Assembly (NCBI GenBank): GCA_015057665.1
Contig: SVDY01000001.1
Span: forward strand, 62,001-126,000
Length of the DNA stretch: 64,000 nucleotides
Source of the DNA: Lachnospiraceae bacterium
Lineage (GTDB): Bacteria; Bacillota; Clostridia; Lachnospirales; Lachnospiraceae
Direction: 5' to 3'
The translations under genes were made by a program, and so were the position numbers. Of this stretch, positions 35,918 to 44,429 are shown piece by piece. Each line of letters starts with the position of its first letter. Within the stretch, counting starts at the first letter, position 1. The notes under the pieces were generated by a model that had not been told where the DNA came from, ran no database searches, and saw only the letters and a program-made list of their open reading frames with translations.

Positions 35918-37344
35918 TGAAGAACACAAAACGCAGATTTGAAACATTTTCCTTTTTTGACCACACCGGCATCAGCGCGCATCTGGAAAAGATGGCAAGG
36001 AATGGCTGGATGATTGAAAGAATCACGAGTTTCGGGTGGATTTATAAAAAAACAGAACCGAAAACCGTACATTTTGCAGTTTCCTATTATCCGAAAGCTT
36101 CAGAATTTGACCCGGAACCTTCCGAAGATCAGAAAACATTCCACGAATTCTGTGCTCACACAGGCTGGGAACTTGCCTGCATCTCCGCACAGATGCAGAT
36201 ATTTTACAATGAAAATGAAAATCCAACACCAATCGAAACGGATCCGGTGCTGGAGCTTGACACCATTCATGCCTCTGTTAAGAAAACAATGCTCCCTACT
36301 TATTTGCTAATGTTATTCTTATCCATAATGAACGGCGTTCTCTTTGTCGGCGGCTTATTAAACGATCCCCTTGACCTTCTCTCCAGCCCGTCAAGATTAT
36401 TTACCGGATTTGCCTTTGTTATCCTTTTCCTTCTATGCAGCGTGGAATTGATCAGCTATTTCATCTGGTATAAAAAAGCCAGACTTCATGCTGTACAAGG
36501 TGAATTTTTAAAAGTTCCTAATACTTCGCTTTTTCAGAAAAGTGTTTTGATTGCTTTAGTAATTGCATTGCTTTACTGGGGATTTAATTTCATCTTTGGC
36601 GGCGACAGTCTGAGACGCTGGATCGGTATCTTGATGTGTATCTATATGCCGACACTCATCCTGATTGTGAATGGAACGAAGAATTATCTTAAGAAAAAGA
36701 AAGTTTCCAAAAGGAAAAACTTCTGGATTACCATGCTTGTGGATGTTGTTTTTGCATTCAGCTTAATGGGAATCATTACTTTCATCGTGCTTAGTGCATC
36801 CTCCCGCGGTTTCTTCGCTGATAAAGAGGAAGAGACTTATGAACATGGTGGTATGACCTGGGTCATTCATAGAGACGAACTGCCTCTGACAATGGAAGAG
36901 CTTGCTGCAGCAAGTTTGGGAACTATAGATATAGAATTCGTGAATTTTGAAAGCTATATTAAGGAAAAACGTGGTGATGAATCTTTACTCTTAGGGAAAT
37001 GGACATTTAGACAGTGTCCGAGAATGGATGTGGAAGATCATTTTGCCTTACCTCAACTAAGTTATACAGTAGTTCATGTGAAATTATCCCCTCTTTATAA
37101 TATATGTAAGAATTACTATCTTGAGGATGTAAAAAACACTCTTACTTATGCCGGAAGACGATATTTAAAAACTGATTCTGATTGCTGGAATACAAATGAA
37201 GTATATCAACTATATGATGCCGAGATTGGTCCATTGAATTGCTATCTTCTCTGTTATGATGATATAATTGTAGAGATTGAATTCAACTGGGAAGTTACAG
37301 AACAACAAAAGGTCATTGTAGAAGAGAAATTAAGTACTCCATAA
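35917..37344 (+). CDS. DUF2812 membrane protein
   Basis: 475 residues. The N-terminal 120 residues are a DUF2812 domain (FSFFDHTGISAHLEKMARNGWMI), followed by four to six transmembrane segments (about 125-290) and an extracellular-looking C-terminal domain of about 170 residues with no family I recognise. Co-translated with PadR. Function unknown; the pairing suggests a membrane protein made when the PadR ligand appears. Confidence 0.88.
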   Translation: MKNTKRRFETFSFFDHTGISAHLEKMARNGWMIERITSFGWIYKKTEPKTVHFAVSYYPKASEFDPEPSEDQKTFHEFCAHTGWELACISAQMQIFYNENENPTPIETDPVLELDTIHASVKKTMLPTYLLMLFLSIMNGVLFVGGLLNDPLDLLSSPSRLFTGFAFVILFLLCSVELISYFIWYKKARLHAVQGEFLKVPNTSLFQKSVLIALVIALLYWGFNFIFGGDSLRRWIGILMCIYMPTLILIVNGTKNYLKKKKVSKRKNFWITMLVDVVFAFSLMGIITFIVLSASSRGFFADKEEETYEHGGMTWVIHRDELPLTMEELAAASLGTIDIEFVNFESYIKEKRGDESLLLGKWTFRQCPRMDVEDHFALPQLSYTVVHVKLSPLYNICKNYYLEDVKNTLTYAGRRYLKTDSDCWNTNEVYQLYDAEIGPLNCYLLCYDDIIVEIEFNWEVTEQQKVIVEEKLSTP

Positions 37345-37365
37345 TCTCTTTCTCATCTACCATTT

Positions 37366-37614
37366 TCATAAATTAGCATACCAAATGCTCCGGCTTACCC
37401 TTCTTTTCTTCTTTCGTATTAATTCCGTAATGATCATTCTGGCTGCTTTCTCACCCATCTCGTGAGCCGGGATTTCCATAGAAGACATGGTTGTCTCAAG
37501 CATGGAGCCAATGGAATGACCGGTAAGACTGATCAAGCGGATATCATCGGGAATAGACATTCCATATTCTTTCAACGTCGTTATGGAATTCACTGATGCA
37601 GTTATTCTAAACAA
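37366..37614 (-). pseudogene. LacI-family regulator remnant
   Basis: About 80 codons that match only the C-terminal end of a LacI/GalR regulator (LKEYGMSIPDDIRLISLTGHSIGSM, then MGEKAARMIITELI). The HTH and most of the sugar-binding domain are missing and no plausible ribosome site is present. A decayed gene. Confidence 0.8.
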
Positions 37615-37656
37615 TAGTAATATTCCTCTTTAAAAATAAAAATGTGAACGATAAAA

Positions 37657-37695
37657 AACGCCGCAGGCACTGACTAATACAGAATCTGTGGCGTT
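37657..37695 (-). terminator. Terminator after 5-formyl-THF cyclo-ligase
   Basis: Inverted repeat AACGCC...GGCGTT with inner GCAG/CTGT pairing, then TTTTTTATC on the minus strand. Confidence 0.8.
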
Positions 37696-37708
37696 ACTTA
37701 TTATTATT

Positions 37709-38266
37709 CTATTCTTCATCCGAGATAACGATATCAATTTTTACATCATATTCATCCATCGGAATCTCTTCTTCCATTAACGCACTTCGACAAAGAACTG
37801 CTTTTTCACAGGACAACTTCTGCAGATAACGATCATAAAAGCCACCGCCATAGCCTAAACGTTTCCCATCCTTACTGCATGTCAGACAAGGGATACATGC
37901 AAAATCTATCTCTTCCGGTTCTATAAGCCGGCATCCCTCTATTGGCTCTAAAATACCATATGATCCAGGTTGCAATTCAGTTAAGCTGGTAATTTCATAA
38001 ACTTTCATCACACCGTATGAAATACATTTTGGAACACCAAGGCGTTTACCACTTTTTAAAATATCTTCTAAAATAGGAATTGTATTAATCTCATCTTTTG
38101 TTCCCACGTAACAAAAAACTACTTTTGCATTCTGATACGCTTCCAAAGATATTACTTTATGATTAATATGTCGATCAGCGAATTTACAATATTCAGATGA
38201 TAAAGCTGCTGCCTTTTCTTTTACTTTTTTTCTTAATTGTTTTTTCTGTTCTATTAAATCATTCAA
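37709..38266 (-). CDS. 5-formyltetrahydrofolate cyclo-ligase
   Basis: 185 residues, normal length. The ATP/Mg motif LGYGGGFYDRYL, the N-terminal KKQLRKKVKEK helix and the VPKCISYG/FACIPCLTC strands identify the family, which turns 5-formyl-THF into 5,10-methenyl-THF and so returns a storage folate to the one-carbon pool. The start is TTG at 38264-38266 with AAGGG upstream; no ATG fits. Monocistronic with its own terminator. Confidence 0.92.
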   Translation of the reverse strand: MNDLIEQKKQLRKKVKEKAAALSSEYCKFADRHINHKVISLEAYQNAKVVFCYVGTKDEINTIPILEDILKSGKRLGVPKCISYGVMKVYEITSLTELQPGSYGILEPIEGCRLIEPEEIDFACIPCLTCSKDGKRLGYGGGFYDRYLQKLSCEKAVLCRSALMEEEIPMDEYDVKIDIVISDEE

Positions 38267-38310
38267 TTACCATACCCTTTTTATATTCTGATTCGAATAA
38301 TTCATTTTTA

Positions 38311-38678
38311 CTACAATGTTCTTTGCGGAAATTGATTTCGCAGATAATCTAAAAATGTCTGCATTCCATAAGTAAAATACTTATTTTTATGATAAATCAG
38401 ATAATACTCTCTGCTGATTACATAACCCGGAATCTGCAATTCTACAAATTCTCCATTCTTTCTAAATTCCTGCAATTGTGAATCCGGTGCTATGGTAATG
38501 CCAAGATCAGACTGACACATTTTGATCAACACCTGAGGACTCATACTTTCTGCGGCGATAATCGGTGTCAGATTGGCATCTTTAAAGAAATTATCAATGT
38601 TATCCCTGGAACCGCTGTCAAAGTGATACTCTCCAAATGGCAGACTTCTGCAAATATTTCAAGATGACGCAGCGTCAT
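38311..38678 (-). pseudogene. LysR-family regulator with internal deletion and frameshift
   Basis: An intact ribosome site (AGGAGGAATGAT) and LysR-like start (MTLRHLEIFAEVC) at 38678 run straight into the C-terminal part of a LysR effector domain in another frame (HFDSGSRDNIDNFFKDANL, later SDLGITIAPDSQ). About two thirds of the gene, including the HTH recognition helix, is gone. It is divergent from the C_GCAxxG_C_C gene, which it probably once controlled. Confidence 0.85.
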
Positions 38679-38811
38679 ATCATTCCTCCTACGTATGAAA
38701 AGTGAGCCGATTTATGAAAAAACAGCATTTTCCTAATCTATATTCAGTAAAACATATTTATAACAAAAAATATATAATAAAATTTTTATGCATTATATAA
38801 TAACATAAGAA

Positions 38812-38863
38812 TTGTTTTCTGTATAGGGAGTAGTATAATGAGTTTTGTTAGACAGATAACAAA
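38812..38863 (+). promoter_or_regulatory. Promoter and inverted repeat before the C_GCAxxG_C_C gene
   Basis: TTGTTT (38812-38817), 16 bp, TATAAT (38834-38839), then an inverted repeat TTTGTTA-GACAGA-TAACAAA (38844-38863) near the expected transcription start. Confidence 0.6.
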
Positions 38864-38929
38864 CACACTCAAATTGACATGTCGCGTTTGAAAAGGAATG
38901 AATTTACAAAAAGAGAAGGGACAAACACA

Positions 38930-39394
38930 ATGTTAAAATCAAGAGCACAGATTGCAGTAGACTATTATGTAAAAAGTGGATATAACTGTTCTCAGGCAGT
39001 TGCAGTTACCTATGCGGATCTTCTTGGATTAGATCCTATGGTCTGCTTTAAAGGAATGGAAACTTTCGGTCATGGCATGGGAGCCAGACTCGGCACATGC
39101 GGAGCCATCTCTGGTGCAATTTATCTTGCAGGCTTTGTAACAAGCACGGGAAACATGGATGATGACAAGAAGAATAAGTCAAAAAAAGAATCCTATGAAT
39201 TGGCAGGAAGAATCACAAAAGAATTTAACGAAATGAATGGCACTGTTACCTGTGCAGATTTAAAGGAATCTAAGGGGCCTCTTTTCCGTTCCTGTCTTGA
39301 TTGTATCGCAGATGCAGCAATCCTTGCGGAAAAACATATTTTCCCGGGACAGTTCGAAGAACCTACTTATTATGCAGATAAAGAGAATAAGTAG
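38930..39394 (+). CDS. C_GCAxxG_C_C family redox-type protein
   Basis: 154 residues. The family pattern is clear: YNCSQAV, then GTCGAISGA, then TCADL and SCLDCIADAA, which spread Cys residues likely to bind a metal cluster or take part in redox chemistry. Start taken at the ATG at 38930 because AGAAGGG is at ideal distance; a longer frame from 38879 has no site. It is often found with sulfur or selenium transport genes, and here a TauE/SafE remnant follows at once. Confidence 0.88.
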   Translation: MLKSRAQIAVDYYVKSGYNCSQAVAVTYADLLGLDPMVCFKGMETFGHGMGARLGTCGAISGAIYLAGFVTSTGNMDDDKKNKSKKESYELAGRITKEFNEMNGTVTCADLKESKGPLFRSCLDCIADAAILAEKHIFPGQFEEPTYYADKENK

Positions 39395-39449
39395 TCTTTG
39401 TTTTCCCAAAAACAAATTATACTTTAATCAATATTAGGAGGAAACAAAC

Positions 39450-39856
39450 ATGACATACGTTATCTTTTTTGTAGTTAGTATTCTTGCCTCTGTTGTAGGC
39501 GCCATCTGCGGCGTTGCGACGGACCAATGAACCTGGCTGTTTTATTCTTCTTCCTCTCTATGCCTACAAAAATGGCCGCGCAGAACTCACTTTACATGAT
39601 TCTGATTTCACAGACAGCCAGTCTGATTATGACCTTTGTAAAAGGAAATGTTCCAACCGCCCTCTATCAGGATGTAGATCCGGGTCTTTGGGTCATGCTG
39701 ATTGGTATGATGATCTGTGGTATCTATGGAGGTAAAGTTGGGAAAAAACTGAATAAGAAATTACCTACAGAAACAATAGATAAATTATTCATCTTACTTC
39801 TTTTTGTCATTATGGCATTATGTGTATGGAATATTTACTCTAAACTCGGTTTCTAG
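39450..39856 (+). pseudogene. TauE/SafE-family permease remnant
   Basis: A good ribosome site (AGGAGG, 39436-39441) and start MTYVIFFVVSILASVVGAICG lead to a stop after about 25 codons. A second frame then carries the C-terminal two thirds of the permease (SLYMILISQTASLIMTFVKG, GLWVMLIGMMICGIYGG). The middle was lost with a frame change. Sulfite/sulfur-compound export was the likely original role. Confidence 0.82.
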
Positions 39857-39871
39857 TTATGATAGTTATGA

Positions 39872-39926
39872 AAAGAGGGTGCTCTTAGGACTATGATTTT
39901 ATCATAGTTTAAGAGCACCCTCTTTT
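39872..39926. terminator. Bidirectional terminator
   Basis: Long stem AAAGAGGGTGCTCTTA / TAAGAGCACCCTCTTTTT. It closes the plus-strand genes and also contains the last codons of the convergent B12-related gene, whose C-terminus EGALKL is written in the hairpin. Confidence 0.9.
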
Positions 39927-40549
39927 TCTATCGTTCTCAATTTGCAACCTTTGTTAGAACAATTCCTGCAATCATGAACTGCTTTGTTCTGACAGGCATC
40001 ATCCGTCAGTAAAAATAAAAGACATAAGGTTTTTACAGGAGAAAACATTCCTCTTGAAGTCATAGTAATGCCTATACCTTCACCATCCAACAGCTTCCAG
40101 ATTTTTCTTTGCACCTCCATAGAAAAGTCTGTTGGTGCTTCCATACGCTTCGCAATTCCCAGCTTCCTCTTTTTACATTCTTCTACGAGAGTCCCACGCC
40201 ACTCTTCCTCCATGGAGAAAAGGCAGGAATCGGCCATGGCATCTAACACCATTCCATCAAAATACTCATTTTTCTCAAAATAACGCTCGATTCTTTCACT
40301 GATTTCTTCCCCTAAGGTATATAAAACCATGGCGAAAACCGCATTCTCCCCATATTCTTTTTCCAAATGAAGCTCCGAAGCATCCACAAAATCCAGATTC
40401 CCTTTTGGCTGACAATATTTATTGATATCTTCCAATAATACTTCATAGGATAATTCCATTTCTTCGTAGAGCGGATTCTTTTTATTGCAATCCAGCAGAC
40501 GAAAAACGATATCTTTGTCTATATGAATTTGTGTACTGGTTAATCTCAT
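39902..40549 (-). CDS. MetH activation-domain-like protein
   Basis: 215 residues. VLYTLGEEISERIERYF, the MVLDAMADSC helix and GIGITMTSRGMFSPVKTL follow the activation (SAM-binding) domain of B12-dependent methionine synthase, where LTES...P-S occurs at the same place. A Cys-rich end (HDCRNCSNKGC) could hold a metal cluster. Stand-alone versions accompany corrinoid methyltransferases or act in reactivating B12 enzymes. I start at the ATG at 40547-40549, which has GAGGT upstream; the frame begins at 40585 without a site. Confidence 0.78.
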   Translation of the reverse strand: MRLTSTQIHIDKDIVFRLLDCNKKNPLYEEMELSYEVLLEDINKYCQPKGNLDFVDASELHLEKEYGENAVFAMVLYTLGEEISERIERYFEKNEYFDGMVLDAMADSCLFSMEEEWRGTLVEECKKRKLGIAKRMEAPTDFSMEVQRKIWKLLDGEGIGITMTSRGMFSPVKTLCLLFLLTDDACQNKAVHDCRNCSNKGCKLRTIEKEGALKL

Positions 40550-40636
40550 ATTGTACCTCATTTGGATTAAAACTATGTTCTGCATGAGACCGACATAAAC
40601 TTCTTGGAATTCTCAGATTGAACTATCTTTCCATAC

Positions 40637-41155
40637 TTATATGCAAACTTCGTTATTTTTTCCTGCTTCCAACTCAAGCAAAGCAATCTTATTCTCGATT
40701 CCACCGCCGTACCCGGTGATCTTCCTTTTTGCTCCCATCACTCTGTGACATGGCACAATCAGGCAGATAGGATTCCAGCCGACAGCTCCGCCTACGGCCT
40801 GTGCAGACATCTTCTCTATTCCATGCTTCTTTGCGATTCTTTTCGCAATCTCACCATAGGTTATCGTCTTCCCATAAGGAATCCTGTTCATCTCGTCCAC
40901 CACTTCTTTTCGAAAATCAGTCAGACCATTTATCTTATAGGGCGGCACGAAATCAGGTTCCTGACCGGAAAAATAAATGTCCAGCCAGTGGATAGTTTCT
41001 CTAAAAACGTCAATTAACCTATCTTCTGCATTCTCATCATGCTTCTGCTTATTTGATGAATGGATAAAACTCAAACCTGTCAGATCAGTGCCATCACTAT
41101 ACATGATCATGTCGGAAAATCCATCCGGCGTGGTATACTTCCATTTATATATCAT
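40637..41155 (-). CDS. ogt: Methylated-DNA--protein-cysteine methyltransferase
   Basis: 172 residues. The active-site motif IVPCHRVMG with acceptor Cys, the preceding RIPYGKTITYGEIA helix-turn-helix and GYGGGIENK near the end are all present. It repairs O6-alkylguanine and O4-alkylthymine by suicidal transfer. A longer frame overlaps the upstream gene remnant; the ATG at 41153-41155, one base after that stop, is the likely start. Confidence 0.92.
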   Translation of the reverse strand: MIYKWKYTTPDGFSDMIMYSDGTDLTGLSFIHSSNKQKHDENAEDRLIDVFRETIHWLDIYFSGQEPDFVPPYKINGLTDFRKEVVDEMNRIPYGKTITYGEIAKRIAKKHGIEKMSAQAVGGAVGWNPICLIVPCHRVMGAKRKITGYGGGIENKIALLELEAGKNNEVCI

Positions 41156-41156
41156 A

Positions 41157-41459
41157 TTATTTTTCCATTGCTTTCTTTGCAAACTCTGTCTCAAATGCTT
41201 CTTCAAAGGCAAGCTCTTCCTCCAAACTTTTCGGCATTTCCACCATACGTCTCTCCCAGGAAGATAAATACATGGCATTAGAGAGCATCAGACTCTTTCC
41301 TCCTTCTGCTCCCGGAATGAACAGCTCATCTTTTCCGGCGATTGCATTTACAAAATTTTGAACCACCCCTGCGTGAGCCGGATCCTGCCCTTCACACGCA
41401 ATCTTCTTCCAGGTCCCTTCTGGCTGAGCAAAGAAATCTGTTGTCTTCATTATTATCAC
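41157..41459 (-). pseudogene. Gfo/Idh/MocA oxidoreductase C-terminal remnant
   Basis: 100 codons that match only the last part of a Gfo/Idh/MocA dehydrogenase (VQNFVNAIAGKDELFIPGAEG, LSNAMYLSSWERRMVEMP). The Rossmann NAD-binding half is missing. A fair ribosome site (AGGTGATAAT) remains in front, so a short peptide may still be made. It lies between the S51-PfkB fusion and ogt. Confidence 0.82.
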
Positions 41460-41468
41460 CTATATTTT

Positions 41469-43163
41469 TTATCTTCTGCTCCAATGCCACTTTCTCCACA
41501 TTCTTCTCATCGGTTCTTTCAAAGAATGCACACCATCCGTCGCTCCCATCTTCTCCACAGAACAAGAAGCAACTACATTGGCAAATCTTCCACAGTCTTT
41601 TAAAGATAACCCTTCAGACAATGCCCATAAAAATCCAGCCGCAAAGCAGTCACCAGCACCAGTAGAGTCCACCATATTTTTTACATGATAGGCTGGAATC
41701 TCGTATTGTTTATCCATTGTGCGAATCAAGCAACCTTTGCTTCCCCGCTTAATTACGGCACATTTCACTCCCGCCTCTACTAACAATCTGGCATTTTCAT
41801 AAACATCGTCAATGCCTGTAAGAAGAGCAATCTCATCTTCATTAGGAAGGATATAATCGATGTAAGGAAGAAGTTCTTTTATATCTTCTAATGTCTCTCC
41901 GTTCTTTGCTTTCGTCATATCAACAACTAAAGTACGGTTCGGTCTGCTCTTAATTCTCTGGAACAGATAATTCATATCATCAATTCCAAGCATCGGTGAT
42001 ACAAACATACTCGCAAAACTCACAATGTCTGCGGCAGTATTAAGATATTCATCGATGTCCTCCACTGTAAGCCTTCTTAAGTTACTGTTCGGATTGGTAA
42101 GAAAATGTCTTTCTCCCTTGTCATCGACTAACACAACATTCATAGCTGTTGCCAACCCTGATTCTACCGTTACACTCTCTGTGGATAATTTATTCTTTTG
42201 AATATATTCATAGACCCTGGCACCGTTCTCATCCTCACCAAGTTTTGTCACTAATTCTGTCTTCTTGCCAAATCTGGAAAGAATGACTGCCTCATTCAGT
42301 GCATCGCCCCCAAAAGAAAGTTTTGACATTTCCACTGCCTGAGAACCGGTCTTAAATACATCCGATGTGACCGGCCCAACAAGAACATCGATGATAGAGG
42401 CACCGATTACTGTCACATCTTTTTTATACGGACCATAATTCATGTACTCTCTGCATTCATCTTCGCCGCTAAAAGGTGTAATCTTCCCATCCGCAATCAG
42501 ATAGGATTCTCCAAACACAAGCTCCATTCCATTCTCAATAACAACAAAGCTGCCATCCGGCAATCCTAAGAAACTCTTCCCATGACTATAGGAAAATGCA
42601 ATGTCATCAATCAATTCCCTTCCATCCAGTTCCTGATCATAGATAGCCTGAAAATGAGGAATAATACTGGTCTTCGCAAAGCCAAGACCTTCAAAGAACC
42701 AATCATAATCCGGGTCTTTGGTCTCCCCTTCCATCTCCGGCAAGGCAAACACTTCCTCTGCGCTGTTCATGGAACCTGCACTGATTCCTATCACAATTCC
42801 ATCAAAATGCTCCAAATGTCTTCGAAGTTCTATCTCTTCGAACCAGCTTCGTTCTGTCGGTACATGACCACCACAAAGCATAATCATATCATAGTCAAGA
42901 ATCTGTTCCGCTGGCATATCAACCGTTCTGTGATCCAAAAGATCAAAACACTCTACTTCCAGACCGGAAGCGATAATCGCGCCCCCATATCTTACCTGAT
43001 TCTCATCGTTAGACTCATAATCATCCGGGTCGGAAGCGATGAATAAGCATTTAAGCGCCCCATCCCAGTACTGACTGAGCACCTCTACAAAACCATTTGC
43101 TTCATTTAATACGCTAATTATTCCATCCTCGTAGAGAGGATCACTTGTCAAAAACGTTACCAT
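41469..43163 (-). CDS. Peptidase S51-like / PfkB sugar kinase fusion
   Basis: 564 residues in two halves. Residues 1-240 are a peptidase E/cyanophycinase-like S51 domain with GISAGSMN (nucleophile Ser about 129) and a preceding MLCGGH. Residues about 248-555 are a PfkB-family kinase: VTVIGASIIDVLVGPV start, GGDALNEAVILSRFG, and the ATP/anion-hole motif DSTGAGDCFAAGF (catalytic Asp about 507). Each half is close to full length for its own family. I do not know this fusion; joining of two adjacent genes by loss of a stop is possible in this decaying neighbourhood. Substrates unknown. Confidence 0.88.
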   Translation of the reverse strand: MVTFLTSDPLYEDGIISVLNEANGFVEVLSQYWDGALKCLFIASDPDDYESNDENQVRYGGAIIASGLEVECFDLLDHRTVDMPAEQILDYDMIMLCGGHVPTERSWFEEIELRRHLEHFDGIVIGISAGSMNSAEEVFALPEMEGETKDPDYDWFFEGLGFAKTSIIPHFQAIYDQELDGRELIDDIAFSYSHGKSFLGLPDGSFVVIENGMELVFGESYLIADGKITPFSGEDECREYMNYGPYKKDVTVIGASIIDVLVGPVTSDVFKTGSQAVEMSKLSFGGDALNEAVILSRFGKKTELVTKLGEDENGARVYEYIQKNKLSTESVTVESGLATAMNVVLVDDKGERHFLTNPNSNLRRLTVEDIDEYLNTAADIVSFASMFVSPMLGIDDMNYLFQRIKSRPNRTLVVDMTKAKNGETLEDIKELLPYIDYILPNEDEIALLTGIDDVYENARLLVEAGVKCAVIKRGSKGCLIRTMDKQYEIPAYHVKNMVDSTGAGDCFAAGFLWALSEGLSLKDCGRFANVVASCSVEKMGATDGVHSLKEPMRRMWRKWHWSRR

Positions 43164-43191
43164 GTCGTCTCATCTCCTGTCCTGTTTATTC

Positions 43192-44094
43192 CTATATCAT
43201 TTCTGAAAGAAAATCCGCGTCTTCATCCGTCAATCTTTCCTTCAGATAGTTTACAAATTCCATAACCGGCTTTACTTTCTTCATGGATTCATGATACACC
43301 AGCGTAATATCCCATGCAACTTCTTCTTCGGAAACCGGTACGGATACTAAATTGGGAAATGCCATCTTCCCGTCCAGACTTTCCAGGCTGATTCCCGGAA
43401 TTCCCATTGCCGAACAGGTCTGATATAGAGCCACCATTCCCGGAACCTCAATCATCTTTGAAAAGCGAATCCCGCTTTTCCCACATTGTTCTATCACTAC
43501 TGCTGAACTGCTGCCGGAATGATACACTATTCTCGTTCCATCTAATTCAGTGACGGAAATTTCCTTCCTCACTGCAAGTTCATGTTCCCTTGGCATGACC
43601 AAAGTAATTCGTTCCTTTTTTATCGGCAGACATTCGTACCCTTTTTCTAAAACTGGAGAAATCACAACAGCCACGTCTGCCTTTCCATGTTCCAGATTAT
43701 AAAGGCATACTTCATTTTTTAATTCCTGGACATTCAGTTCTATTTGAGGATATCGATCAAGAAATCGTTTAAAGCATCCTTTGGGCAGAGAAAATCTGGA
43801 TCCAATGACCATGTGAATGGAAAGTTTTTCGTGTTCTCTATATTTTGTCATACTTCTAAGAATACAATCCCTCTCTTCTAATACCCGATCCACATGAACC
43901 AGCAATGCTTCTCCCGGTTCCTTCAATTGAATTCCTTTGAAGCTTCTCTCAAAAAGCCGGCAGTCCAGTTCTTTCTCCAGTGCTAAAATTGCCTTGGAAA
44001 GCCCCTGCTGGGAGATATAAAGTTTTTCAGCAGCTCTGGAAATGCTGCCTTCTTCATATATCGTTTTAAAATATTCTAACTGTTTAAAATCCAT
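43192..44094 (-). CDS. LysR-family transcriptional regulator
   Basis: 300 residues, full length. The N-terminal winged helix (GSISRAAEKLYISQQGLSKAI, about 16-36) and a periplasmic-binding-like effector domain (FSLPKGCFKRFLDRYPQIEL onwards) are intact. It is 28 bp upstream of the S51-PfkB gene on the same strand and probably controls it. AAAAAGGTGG precedes the ATG. Confidence 0.93.
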   Translation of the reverse strand: MDFKQLEYFKTIYEEGSISRAAEKLYISQQGLSKAILALEKELDCRLFERSFKGIQLKEPGEALLVHVDRVLEERDCILRSMTKYREHEKLSIHMVIGSRFSLPKGCFKRFLDRYPQIELNVQELKNEVCLYNLEHGKADVAVVISPVLEKGYECLPIKKERITLVMPREHELAVRKEISVTELDGTRIVYHSGSSSAVVIEQCGKSGIRFSKMIEVPGMVALYQTCSAMGIPGISLESLDGKMAFPNLVSVPVSEEEVAWDITLVYHESMKKVKPVMEFVNYLKERLTDEDADFLSEMI

Positions 44095-44120
44095 TGTACG
44101 CCACCTTTTTGTAAATGTTT

Positions 44121-44269
44121 ATGCTGACTCGCTCCTCATCGTCCCTCACTCCATTCGCCCTTGCAGGCAAGTGAATGTCTCTTGCGAGCATTTACACCGA
44201 CTCCTTCCTCGTCGTTGTCCCGCAAGACATTCGCCCTTGCGAACAAGCGAATGTCTCTTGCGAGCATTT
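44121..44269. repeat. Tandem 73/76-bp repeat with internal hairpins
   Basis: The 335-bp gap 44095-44429 holds no gene. It contains two tandem copies (44121-44193, 44194-44269) that share the ending GAATGTCTCTTGCGAGCA. Each has a stem: CATTCGC...GTGAATG in copy 1 and GACATTCGC...GCGAATGTC in copy 2, the stem being kept despite base changes. The rest of the gap is plain promoter-like AT-rich sequence. Confidence 0.8.
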
Positions 44270-44361
44270 TACCATACAACTTTCAGTTGTACAACCTGCA
44301 ACTTTTCTCTGTTTTTCATGGAAATCTCCCCATGTTAAAGTAATACTATCAAAACACTCCA

Positions 44362-44396
44362 AATGATTCTAACGACACGAATAAAATAGAATCATT
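44362..44396. promoter_or_regulatory. Inverted repeat upstream of the first PRTase-like gene
   Basis: Perfect 10-bp arms AATGATTCTA / TAGAATCATT separated by 15 bp, ending about 15 bp before the AAGGAGG site. Candidate operator or mRNA hairpin. Confidence 0.65.
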
Positions 44397-44429
44397 TATT
44401 TCAACATATATAAAAAGGAGGACCCAGCC

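Noticed and set aside
40637-41278. Longer ogt start at 41278
   Set aside because: The extra 41 residues are the antisense-like shadow of the Gfo/Idh remnant's reading frame; the ATG at 41155 fits the family length.
44095-44429. tRNA or structured small RNA gene in the repeat region
   Set aside because: The stems are short and no cloverleaf or conserved ncRNA could be folded by eye.
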